Positions 1 through 12,119 of a stretch of 64,000 nucleotides of DNA are shown here, one piece after another; the first letter of the stretch is position 1; each line of letters opens with the position of its first letter. Under the pieces are notes generated by a model, which worked only from the letters and a program-made list of their open reading frames with translations, was not told where the DNA came from and searched no databases. A program made the translations under genes and the position numbers. The stretch lies in assembly GCA_013398955.1 (NCBI GenBank), contig VWPU01005421.1, forward strand, positions 62,001 through 126,000, written 5' to 3'. This DNA is from Callaeas wilsoni (taxonomy: Eukaryota; Chordata; Aves; Passeriformes; Callaeidae).

Positions 1-2872
1 ATTCTAGATGCTTAGGATGCTTCATTACTGTGTCACAAGTACAAAACTTTCCCAGAAGAAAGTGAGAGAGAACATGAAGCTTACACTACATACAGGAGCA
101 TTGATAGAACCACCTACTTGACCACCCACTCTTCTGGTTAGTAAGTGAAAGCAAATGAATGGTCATTAAATGACTCCAACTCAATTTACTCTACATTTAG
201 CACTTCCTTCTTGCTTACTAAGCAGAGAGAGGAAAGCTAAAATTTGGAAGGGAAGGGAACCATGCTACAGGGAGTAAGAATTACTTTCTATCATGGTTCC
301 ACAATTTTTCCTCCATAATGCATGAGCTGACAGAGGAACAAATTGCTTTGGTAGCATACAAATCTCTCTCACAGATTTCTCTTCAATCTGACTTTTCTCC
401 CAAATGTAGCACTTGTGATTGTCTTCCATCTTATCTGTCTGCATACTAAGAAATGTAATTTTATTTCTATAATTCGTTCTTAAATAGCAGCAACTAAAAT
501 GCAAAAAATACAAAATAGAGAATACCAGTGGTGTGTTCTGTCCTACAAGCAAAATGTGGGCACACAGAACAGCAGTTTTTCATCCTAGAGGACATTAGCA
601 GCAGCATTAACTTTTGATTAAAAGGTCAGTATAGATTCAGCCTAGAAATGAAGATACATTGACTTAAAGCTAAAAAATAGCAATGTCCAAGAAAGAGTTC
701 TCATGTATGACAAAAAATGAGATCTTATCTGCACAATGTTTTTAAGATTTCTTATGAACTATAAAAGTGTTTGCTCATGTTTATGCCTCCTCTCCAGGAG
801 ATATTTTTGGGCTTTGTCCTGTGATGAAAATGAAGTTCAGTCTTTCAGGAACATTGTGTTAGTACTTTACAATTGGAAAAGTAAAGTATAACAGATTTAG
901 AGTTTTAGTAGAGTGGGGACTTTTTGGTGTCACTTGCAGGAGAGGAGGGGATGTTCTAAAAATCTGCCAGAAAAAGAAATTAGCATTCTAAATGTAACGG
1001 CAACAAGAATAAAAGTGTTCAGCACAAGAACTGTAGCTATGGCTTATTACATTTTGTCTCTGACAGTCAATGATTAGGGAATGAGACTGTCTGAAAAGCC
1101 TAGCCATTTTGGTTTCTAAGGCTAGGAACTTGGCTAATGGAGTAAGGAACACCAAGCCTAATTATGTCCTTTATTAATGAAAATGCATATGCAACTAAAG
1201 GTTTGTCACCACCACCTGAAAACCATCTACTCTCATATTGATGTGCAAATCCCACTAATTACCGAAATTCACAGTCTTTTTTATTGAAGAGACAAAACCA
1301 AGTCCAGGAAGAACAGTGAAATCTCTCTTAACGAGCACAAACATAAAAGATTCCATTTTCTAATAACAAAAACTGTGTTCCCATTATCAAGTGTTGCAGT
1401 TACAGCTTCCTAAGCAACACACACAAAATTAATCCGTGCTTCTCCAAAAGTAGGTGGGCTCCTCACTACCTACCTATTAAAGGGATGAAAGTGCCGCTGT
1501 CACTTCAGCCATGTGCCCACAGCCCTAAGGCGTCCCTGCAGGTGCTCCTCCAAGGTCTGCCATTTGGTGCAACCACAGAACATCAGGTTATGGAAAGCAG
1601 TGATTTGTCAGGCTCACTAAATACAGTCAGCATGTCCACACTGGGCAGACAGTGCAGTCAGGGCAGTTCTACAGCAGAAGCAAGTTTGCCCTGCCAGCAC
1701 TCTGAGCCACTGGAAAGCTTTGTAACTGTGTTAACATGGTGGCCAGCCTGAACTAAAAAGCCCAGATTGGAAAAAAATCATATTAGCCTGGCCTGAACAT
1801 TGCGTTGGGTCAGCACCGCCCCTGGATAAGAGCTGACATGATGCTCCTCAGGCCTGGAGCACGCTCAGCCATATCGGATGCAAAACACTTTTCAGGCATA
1901 CCCAGTATTAGTCATCTGTGTGGAAAAAACCGCAGCAGAGAGCTGTCATCACTTCTGGAAAATGGCCATAACAACTTATACTAGGAATTCAAGCAGAAAA
2001 AAAGTTCAGTTGGGATTCAATATGTTAAACACTCCTATCAAAACAAGACAACTTTCAGAGCTTAAGATAAAATTGTAAAGCCAGTAAACAACAATAGTTT
2101 TATATCACAGCCCAGTCAAAAATATTTCTATTTGTGGTGACGTCTTGGGATTTGTTGTCCACAGAGAAGAAGTTGAGAAAAAGCCCCAAACTAAAAGTTG
2201 TGATTCTTCCTTTCCATGAGGACTTGTCCTGAATGGTAAGTTGTCCCTCATACCAGCAGGACAGAAGATCTTAAAACATTTTGCTCAGTTATAAAACATT
2301 CTGATGTAGTTTGCCACTTCACGAAAAAATGATTCTCACTGGAGCAAGAAGCCAACATAACACGGAGAAATGGCCACATTTACATTAGCAATAACAAGAG
2401 TGAAGTGAACCCTGACCTCCTTATACAGAGTACTGTGCTATCAGCTAAATACCAGATTTATGAACAAACCTTTTGTCAGAACAGGTTTGCAGGTCTGACC
2501 TAAATTTATACACAAATCAAGACAACTCAAACACAAGATAAAAGCCTCAAACAGGTACATTCTACATTGGTTTCCCTAATTAGCACTCTCAAATTTGTGC
2601 TCACACCTACAAATCCTCTTGACCTTTTAGAAGGCAAGCTTGACAATGTATTTTACTGAAACAAGAAGAAATAAAGGCAAAGTGATTTTTGAATCTAGAA
2701 TTGTATAGGAACAATTCTAAATGGAACAAGAGATTCCCAATGTGTCTGAAGAGCAATAAGCAGCATATTAACACTGCAGTCTTGGGACATTTTGTTGAGC
2801 TATTTCAAGAGAAAACAGGTCAGACAAACTAGCGCTGTTTGAAGAAGAGACCATGATCTACACAAGTGTTCC

Positions 2873-2892
2873 AACCAGTTTTAAAACTGGTT
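2873..2892. repeat. 20-bp perfect palindrome
   Basis: AACCAGTTTTAAAACTGGTT reads the same on both strands and has no spacer. It could be a dimeric factor site or chance; about 0.06 such sites are expected in random DNA of this length. No function is claimed. Confidence 0.8.
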
Positions 2893-4407
2893 AGAATATT
2901 TCCAGTGTATAGAGTCCCAAAGGCAACATGATCCATTTTAAGAGGAAATTAAACAGTGATATTCAAACTGCTGTTTCCATTGGCACCAGCCAGATATTCT
3001 CAAATCCAGCCCTGCTAGATTCATGTAATGAATATAGAGACAAAAGATTTTAATGACCAACAATGACAAAAAAATAATGAACCTGTAAAGGTTCACTGGA
3101 AAAGTTACTGCAAAACAGATTAAGCATAGAGAAATAAAACTATACCTGAACACCTGAAAAATATATTTCATTTTTAAAAAGTAAATGTAATTTCTATGTG
3201 TGAAAATAAGCATTTATCTGTGGGGATGTGGGGCACGGGGAAGATAAGGCAGGATATGATTGACAGCTCTTTACACTGAAATATTCAATTAACAGATTAA
3301 TAATGCCCTGTTGACAACAGAAAATTCTGAAGCATACAATTTTTGGACTTCCCCATGGTTTTAAAATACTGCCTTTCCATACTTTTTCTAATGTTTCTTT
3401 AATAACATGCCTAGAACTGCAGCACCTAAGAAACAGTTATTAGAGTGGAGTCTGCACAGTTCATAGTCTCTTGTTCAACTTACTGTCATCACACATCTCA
3501 CATCAGATTGTTTCAAAGTAAAGACGACTTTTACAGAAGCTAATAAAAGTTCAGAAAGATGAAGTATTTTTATGGCCATGACCTCACTTGAAGGATGAAG
3601 AGAAAAAACCAAAAGAATGCAGAAAATCAAAACACATTTCAAATATTTGATTAGTACATTAGGCCATAATCAAGGTCCACCACATCTTTGTCTTCATAGT
3701 TATGTGACTAAACCTTTCTAAATACAATTACATTGCCTTCCACTAGGTTGAAACCCTTCCTTACCTCTTCAATTTCTGCATGAAGCAGACTTTTTTCATA
3801 TAAGGGAAGGAGTCAGATGAGAAAGATTCAGATTAAGCCATGAAAAAGATTATGAAAGGTAGCCCTCAGAGGTTAAATAACATTCTGAAAGAATAATCAC
3901 TTTTAGCATGGCAAGTCTCTACATTTTAGCTGTGCACCATCTGCATGATTAACATCTACTATATTGCTGGTGGTATATGAAACTATTTCCAAAAGCAGCT
4001 GGAGGAGTTCAGAGTTAAATGATCATACAACAGCATTGCCAGTATTACAAACATAAAATCTGAGCAGAAGCAAAACTACAGCAGAAGTCACCAGCCATGC
4101 AAAGAGGCTCACAGAAAAAAAGGCCGACCTGGAATCACAACAGATTTGTACTACAGCTCTGTCAAACACGGCTTCATCCTGGCATCATTCTCTGTAATCA
4201 CATCAAAAGTTTATCTCCTTCCACAAAATTCATCTTGAATAAACCTGCTTGCTTTGTATATACACAAATGTTTTTCAAATTTATATCCATGTTTCACATC
4301 ATTTAAGTGAAAAACAACATTCAGATCAAGTCCAAAAGTTTGACTTACAAGGTATTTTTTCCTAAAGATTTTTCAAAATATGACATGGACTGTACAATAG
4401 TCTCAAC

Positions 4408-4449
4408 AGGTCTGTTGGGTTCATATACAGGTCTGCTGGATTCATATAC
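4408..4449. repeat. 21-bp unit repeated twice in tandem
   Basis: Two head-to-tail copies (4408-4428 and 4429-4449), both starting AGGTCTG and ending TTCATATAC, differ at two positions. It looks like a local slippage duplication. Confidence 0.85.
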
Positions 4450-5539
4450 ACAAACTCTGGATTTTGAAACTACAAGAAGCCAGCGAACCAATAACTGATT
4501 GCGTGCTACAACACTGTCATGTTCCTTTCACACTTATTTGGGGTGTGTAGCTACATGCATCATCTCTTTAGTCTGTAACATAACATACTTTTTTTAACTA
4601 GTCTAAGTCACTGAAAGTGTTTATCATGTTTATTTAGGGATACAGAGATGTAACTTCTCAATAATACTAAGAGATAGCAAATACTGTCTCCAGTGCTATT
4701 GGTAGATAGTGCCATTCTAAAAATAAAATTTAGGAACACATAAAAAAACAGTGACACATCTACCTTAATGTCTTCCAAAAAAAAAAAAATACACCAATTA
4801 AAATTCAGAAGTTTTTGATAGATGCATCTAGTCTATCCATGGCTGTGCCACAGTAGAACATTTATTCTGATTTTAGAGAATAAACTCAATGATTCATTCA
4901 GAAGATGAAAACATTGGAAAAAACTCATTTCTAAAACCAACACACTCTTTGAAGCCTGCTTGTGAAAAACCAGAATGCTTACTTCTGAATTCAAAGGCTC
5001 ATCTAAAATGTGGAATATAGAAATACAACTTTAGTAACAAAAAACTGTTATACTATGAAGGTCATTTTCTCTTCCTAGCAGGGGACAGCAGTGGTTCAAG
5101 GAGACAGGTTGCCTGGAGGGATAAAAATGCATTCCCTATCTTCCATTAACATTTTTGCAAAACCTGCACTCTTATCAGTAGCTCTTGATACTGGCTGACT
5201 TCAAGGCCTCAAAATAATTGACTGGAAGCTATGTTGAAAGAGTCGTGTTGTGTCAGCTTTGTGATAAACTGACCAAAGGGGAAAGAGGGTTACACACACG
5301 GCACAGACTGGGTTGCAACCTATGACTCATTAAGGAGCTATTCAGCACTTCCAGAACAATCCACATGAGAGGGAAAGAAAATGGATGTCTTTTGAAAGCT
5401 AGGATTATACTGCCTTACTGCACTATTGTCAATTGAGCCTTGTACGATAGCCAGAGATCTTCTTTCAAGCCTATTTAACCTGGAATTGTTGAGGATTTTT
5501 TGGTAACTCTTAGCAACGATTCATAATGTTCTTAGCAAT

Positions 5540-5590
5540 GACAAAAAAAAGAAAAAAAAGAAAAAAAAAAAAAAGAAAAAAAAGAAAAGC
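5540..5590 (+). repeat. A-rich purine tract (A with interspersed G)
   Basis: Almost pure A broken by single G residues for about 50 bp. It creates a meaningless Lys/Arg-rich open frame on the + strand. Confidence 0.85.
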
Positions 5591-8500
5591 AAGTGTCCAG
5601 CTACTCAATGTGCAACCATGCAACCCTCTACATAAAACCTCTTTAGCTGCCCATGCGGCCACTGCCTCAGCACTTAGGAGTCAGGTAAAAACTAGGCTTT
5701 ACCAACTCCCTGTATTTTCAACAGCAAGTTTATTACATTTACAGTCTTCTATCACTGAATGATTTCAAAACAGATAATTTTTTTTCTTTGATCCAGCTCA
5801 GTATTCTGGGGTTTTCCAGCCAGACACCTGACCTAGAAGACAAATGAGCCAAATAGGCTCACAGCAGGGAGAGTGCAAGCAACCACCACCTCCCACTGAC
5901 CATGTCCTAGGATGCACCTGGAAAAAGAAAACAGTTTTGGTTCACAGAGTCAAATGGCACAGGTTGCTTGAGTAACACCCTTTTTTTGTTGTTATTGTTG
6001 TTTACAAGCCACAGTACTAATCCTCTTACTGAATTTCAAGTTCTTCAATGAGATTCCGTTTTCTTGGTTCCGATTCCTAGAAGAGGGTTTTTAGCCTGGT
6101 CTCTGGAATATATCCTAAGTATTTAGGAGGAGAACAGCACATGGGAAAAACAGCCCTGATCATGTAATATTGCTACTGCTCATAGCATGCATCTTTTGAC
6201 TGGTTTCAATAAAATAGCTTCAGCAACTATTCTGCAGCTTCAACCTTGATATAAATCCAAGGTGTTATTGCTGAGTTGCATATCTTGAGTCTAAAGAAAG
6301 GATTTTACATTAAAGCGGTGTAAGAACAATAAAGGCCAGAGCCTTAAATATACATAAGCCTATATATGAGTGCCTTTATATGTATCTAACTGACAGATGG
6401 GTATCGATACACACACATTCATATATTTCCAACTCACACTTTACCATCACTAATAGAGCTTTGAGAGCTATGAGGCAGAACCAAACAAGGTTCTACTAAT
6501 TCAACAAAATCATCATCTCCAATTAGCATCAAAAAGGACAGTTAACAGTAACAAGTTAAGAACAGCATTGAGTTAATGACAAAATGTTTAGGATATGTAC
6601 CTCTAAATATTATTGAGGTGTGATTAAAATTCAGAAGAAACTCTCAGGATATCTGAGGCAATTTGGTGAAAAAGAAGAGAGTTCAAGATCCAACACACAC
6701 GTTCAGTCATTGATTGACTTGTGCATTTGTGATGCACTCATTTTAGTAATTAGGATGGGAAGTCCATTAATACACTATCCATTAAATAACAATCAGTAAG
6801 TCTAATGGCTAATTGGAATTTTAAAAAAAAGAAAAAGAACTTTTGTGGATGGAATTGAAATTCAAGTGAGCATCAATAGGAAAAATACTGAACATCTACC
6901 ATAGTCAAGGTATATTTTATCACATGCAGTTTAGGATATAATAATTTTGCGTTACTTTTCTCTTTTAAACACATGCCTAGTGAAAAAGCACAATTCAAAC
7001 TCAAGAGCTGCACTAACTGCCAATAAAGCTATTTTTTAAAGCCCGAAATTGTCTTTAAATATTTAGGACAAGTTTTATAAAACACAGCAAGATCACAAGA
7101 TTCCTTTGTGGGTATTTATATAGTCAGCCCGCATTCCAAACACTTTTACCAAAAAAGTGCTCAATAGTACTCCGTACAGATGTTCAGTATTCATTACACA
7201 TTTATATGTCTTTATGCAAGCTGTATTATAGATGAGAATTGGCACGAACAAGCAGAGTAAAGACAAAGCCAATAAACATTAGCGCTGTTTCCGGCGCTAT
7301 GGGTGATTATACATCAATACCATGGTAGTGGTGTGATTCAGGAGGTAGAGGATAATGAGGATTTGCAGCGCTGCACAGCTGCATACAGCACTGCTTTCTC
7401 AAACCCCTGCCCCTCAGGCCCCTGCGTGTGATTGTGTCCTTTCTCTTTTTTGGCCCAAGGAACAGCACAGTCTGGGGGTAAGGGATGCTTGACGTCCACC
7501 TCTCTGGAAAAAGCCCTGAACCAAAGTACAGGCTCTATACATATGGTCTCAATGGCGAATTTTGCTGTGTGAGGGGCCTGAAGACTACATTACAATGGAA
7601 AATAGAGAAAAAAACCCAGAAGACTCCTTATACCTTACAAGGCTTCCTACCACAGTCTCAAAGTTACCTGTATCACATATTCAGCCCAACTTCTAGTGCC
7701 TCCTCACCCAGCAAGGATGGCAGCAGCTCAGCAGCATACATAGTATTGGCATTATGGAATACTCTATCCCAAAAGACACCACTGCGGCCACACAATAGCA
7801 CCTCACGTATATGAGCCTGATAACAGCAACTGCATCTGGAAGCCAATCAACCACTTCGTTTGTTTCTGTGGTTGAATAATCAACATTCAACATTTACATT
7901 TAGCTCTGAAGAGCAGTGCACAAAAATGAAGGTGCATTTAAGACAGCCTATTGTCTCTAAGAATATTAAAAGTTCATTGAAAGACTACCTCACATCCCCT
8001 TAAAAGCATGGAAAACTTCCTTAAAATTTCTGTTCATAACCAGGTTCTCATAGATTAGACTGTCTCTTTGCAGCATACTAGAAAAGGGAGTCCTTTCAAA
8101 GCCCTGTCCAGTAGGAATCATTAAAAAATAAAATACAAAAACAGTTAAGGGAGAGCTTAGTATCAGAGAAAAAAAGGCTTGATAATAATTGCTGCCGTGC
8201 TTACTGAAGAAAGCTCCATGATTCTCGATTAAAGAGATTTTAACTAGGGAAGAAAAGCGAGTCCCCAGTTGATAAAAGCAAAGAGGAACTAGAAGCACAC
8301 CTAGGAAAACATCATCCTTAACTCACTGGTAAAAGATACAAGACATGACAGACTACCTTTTCCAGTTAGACAACTGAGTCCACATGACTGTTAAACAAAG
8401 AGTCCTAAACAAAGACTCAGGATGAAATTAAGATAGGTATGATTAACACCAAATCAGACTTGGACAGCTACATATCTGCTTTCCATATCACAGTGAGCAG

Positions 8501-8826
8501 GTCATGGAAGAGCAAACAAAGCAAGCTACTTAAAATCTGTTGTACTCACATCAGGCATAATAGGGAGTAACAAATTTCTCAAGGGCCTATACAAAGCATT
8601 CCTAAGCTGAAATTTGAATTAAGGGCTCATATCATCATGTACATTTCTTTGTCTTTCATTTGTACAGGATTAACATTCATTAAACACCTACACATATTCA
8701 AACCTGAGAAGAAAGCCTTTAAAGTCAGAAGGGTCAAGTCATAAACTCTAAATAAGCACACCTGTGCAAGGGCTGTGTCCCTCACAATCCAAACAAATAG
8801 AAGACTCCTTGGAGTGTTTTTCTTTA

Positions 8827-8865
8827 CATATATATATATAAATATGTATATATATATAAATAATA
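8827..8865. repeat. Imperfect TA dinucleotide repeat
   Basis: Two (TA)n blocks are separated by an AAATATG interruption and followed by AAATAA. A microsatellite that may vary in length between individuals. Confidence 0.85.
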
Positions 8866-11800
8866 CCCCATATTAAATGAAAAGGGCAACTATGTAACAC
8901 AATGTATTTCATTTAAAATTCACAAAAAAGAGATAAGTATTCAAGTTACAACTATAGTATAAAATAGCATAGGAATAGACAAGCAAAGATCATAATCTGA
9001 GAAAATATGGGACAGGAAAAGCTATACAAGTCTGAAGGCAATGGGAGGAAATACAGGGAAAGAGCACAAAGTACTAAAACAACCATCTTTGTCACAAGGA
9101 AGAGAGTAAAGCCATTACAGCCAATATGGACAAAGGGAGGGAGAAAGAGGGAGGTGGTTGAACTCAGAGGTTTTCAGTCGGTATAAAATCAAGACTGTTG
9201 CTCAGTCCAAGTCTGCTTTAAAATACTCAATTGACAGAAAAAAATAAAAAAACCCACACCTAATATAAATCTTAGAACTCACAAACTAAGTCCAAAGAAG
9301 GTATCCTCATTTTTGCATGCAGGGAAAAAAAAATACTCAGAATGTTCATACCAAGAGGGTACACCTGAACCTTTGCATTTTTAGATAAGACTAACAGCCA
9401 CTCAAATTTTTTTTAAAAGTTCACCATAGCTTCATGTCTATTAGAAAATACTGCAAGCATACAGTGTGTAACACAGAGGCGGCAAAGTTAATTTTCACTC
9501 TTCCAGCAAACTCAAATATTAAGCTAGCAAGCATAAGAATTTTTTCATTCTGATTTTTAATATATCTGAACATATATTTTTTTAATCCAAAAATCAACTA
9601 GAAGGAACAGGAACTGCCAAAGTGCAATAGGCAAGTGTTCTTGAGAGAATATTAAGTACAAGAAAAGAATATTTTTTTCTATCCTAAGAAATTGAAATAG
9701 CATATTTCTTCATTTAGTGAAACACCTTTGTTATGAAAGTGCACTCCTATTTGTCCTTACAGAGTAAGAGATTAAATTTAAGGGAAGATGAAAACAAGGA
9801 TAAACAGTACTTGGAATCTAAGCCTCTTGGCTCTTAAGAAAACAGTTTTTCTGCATGATGAACCACTCCTTCTCCTATAGCAAGTTTCTACTACACCAGC
9901 ATGATCTAGGGTAGCGTTTTGCTTCATATTTCCTTGCCAATGACTGTGGAGCTCTACTGAGGGTGAGTGTCCATACACGCTGGACACTTCTAATTTTTAA
10001 TACCATTTTTGGGGAGACACCCTGGTCTAATGTTGCAAGCACTGGAGCTGTGCCAACAAAAACTCATGCAGAAATGCTGGTAACAGCATCGTCTCACCAG
10101 GTGACCAAGCCAGACTGGAGCTGAGAAGGAGAATCCACAATTCCTAGCTACCCAGAAAAAACAACCCAGGAGGTTTCAACAGCCTCTTCAGCTGCTGTAG
10201 TACCAATTTGCAAGCTGGACTTCCCAAAGGCTTTCTAGATGCCTCTGTAGCAGGGAAGGCAGCAGTGGGTGCACAACATCCCCCTGGCCTATCCTCAGCC
10301 ACTCCCTCCACTATCCATACCCAGCCTGTACCCTTTCCTTCACAAGGGACTGCCACCCCACACAAACTGGCAGAGAAAGCAAATCACGTGCAGGCCTAGA
10401 TTTTATCTGTGATGATTAATCCCAGAGAAGCCCAAATTCCATGTTACTGAATGTGTGCAGAATACTTTACAGAGCTGCAAGCGAGACGAGAGGCTGTGAC
10501 CATGCAATGTTGCACTATGCAATCATATGCAATCTGACAAACTCAAGCATTGAGAAGGCTTTAATATAGACAATAAATAGCAGAAGGCTGGTATGTTTGC
10601 ATTAGAAAATAAATTGGCAGCCCATCTATTTAAATGTGGTTAAGTTTCTATTTAAACTGAATTACACGGTTGAAATTAACTGCATTTCATGATCCTCAAC
10701 CTATACCCTCACTTCTCCCCATCACCTTTAGTATCTGGCTGAGCTTGTAAATGACCAAAGGCAAACCAAGAGTAAGAAGTCCAGCAAGATCTTACAGAGA
10801 AGCCTTGTTTTACTTAACATATGGAAGCCTATTCTACATTCAGATTGTAGAATCTGAATCACACAAATCTGGTGGAAGATTTTCCACATGACTTCAAATG
10901 ACTGGGTTTGCACATTCCACCTTCCACAGTCACTGTTACATAGATTTTTACTTCAAGTATACTCACTGCATAAGAGGAAGCTCTGTGGTGCAAATGCTTT
11001 CTAAACAGAGTTCTATAAGAGCAGTCTTAGGCAAGACAGAATGGATCAAATGACATGAAAAGCATCAGCAGGGCTGGCAGAGGAGAGCAGGTGTTTCACA
11101 ACCTTCATCTTCACTGAACACTATTCTCTCACCCAGCTTGTTCACCCTATTAAAATGATGGTTATGCAAAAAATGCTACACTATGTTGTAAATGAAGGGG
11201 TTGACCACAGATCCACTTTCAGTGAATCATCATGCTAACCTGAAGTTTATGAGAGCACACAGTTCCAAGCACAGATTCACTCTAATTCCATAATATGTAC
11301 TGCAAACTGTGACCTAACCTGGATAGGTCCTTCTCCACAGTCTCTATATTGCTACTCCATGAACGTCATCGCTGCTGGTCCTTTCTTTACACTTTGTTTT
11401 CAAAAACACATGAGAAAGAAAAAGTGTGAAACAAAACTGGGATTGTAGGCATGGGGTTGGCATGAACACATTTGACTTCATCATTTCATAAAATTATCTT
11501 TCCAGTGTGACAAAATACACTGTTTTGGCCTATCATCAAGGACTGAGTTGAACAGACAGTAATTCAGAATAAATACAAAGGCATCCGAAGTGAATTAGAT
11601 AAAGATCAAGGGACAATAAGAAGCTTTGTCACAACAAAACAGACTCTGTTGTGGCAGTGCCTGAAGAGAGTTCTGTTAGGGTAGGGGTTAGCCTGCTGCC
11701 AGAATGGATACCACTTGGACCAGGAATATCTGGGGGCACACAGTTAAACATGGAAGAAGCCCTTGCCTGGCAAGCAATTTCCCTCAGCCATGAATCTGTT

Positions 11801-12017
11801 CTCCATTACCATAGGAAGGATGAAGGGTGCGGGATCTCAAACAAGAGAAGTGTCTTCAGCTGCTGTTATTAAAGCGAAGAATTCTACAAAAGAGTTTCCA
11901 GGACAGAGTCCTCATAAACTTCTCTGACACAATCATCTTCCTCTCATCTGCCCTCTTTCCAGTTACCTCCCAGCTGTGCTATTCAAAATTGAGGGTGGGC
12001 AGGAAATATAACTAAAA

Positions 12018-12048
12018 TTACATGTGCTCCTAATAGCAGCACATGTAA
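12018..12048. repeat. Perfect hairpin, 11-bp arms and 9-nt loop
   Basis: The left arm TTACATGTGCT (12018-12028) is exactly complementary to AGCACATGTAA (12038-12048). It is the first of two adjacent perfect inverted repeats. The arms are too short for a microRNA precursor. Confidence 0.8.
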
Positions 12049-12081
12049 ACATTTCTTTACCAGTTTGGAGAGAGCCATGTT

Positions 12082-12119
12082 AAACACTGAGTTTAACAAA
12101 CATGCTAAACTCAGTGTTT
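12082..12119. repeat. Perfect hairpin, 14-bp arms and 10-nt loop
   Basis: The left arm AAACACTGAGTTTA (12082-12095) pairs exactly with TAAACTCAGTGTTT (12106-12119). A shorter nested inverted repeat (GTTAAAC, spacer ACTGA, GTTTAAC) overlaps the left arm, so alternative folds are possible. It starts 33 bp after the end of the previous hairpin. Confidence 0.85.

Larger units (their letters stand above)
1..12000. other. AT-rich non-coding stretch
   Basis: Short open frames of up to about 109 codons occur, none with a recognisable domain. Visible structure is limited to a 20-bp palindrome at 2873, a 21-bp tandem duplication at 4408, a purine A/G tract at 5540-5590, a TA repeat at 8827 and slightly more GC-rich patches at 1480-1750, 7260-7500 and 10140-10400 that I cannot assign. 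No RNA gene or mobile element was recognised. Confidence 0.6.

Noticed and set aside
6064..6080. GGTTCCGATTCC as a tRNA B box
   Set aside because: It has an extra base against the B box, and no A box or cloverleaf is visible upstream.
7273..7298. AGCGCTGTTTCCGGCGCT as a structured element
   Set aside because: The arms pair over only five or six bases; too short to separate from chance.
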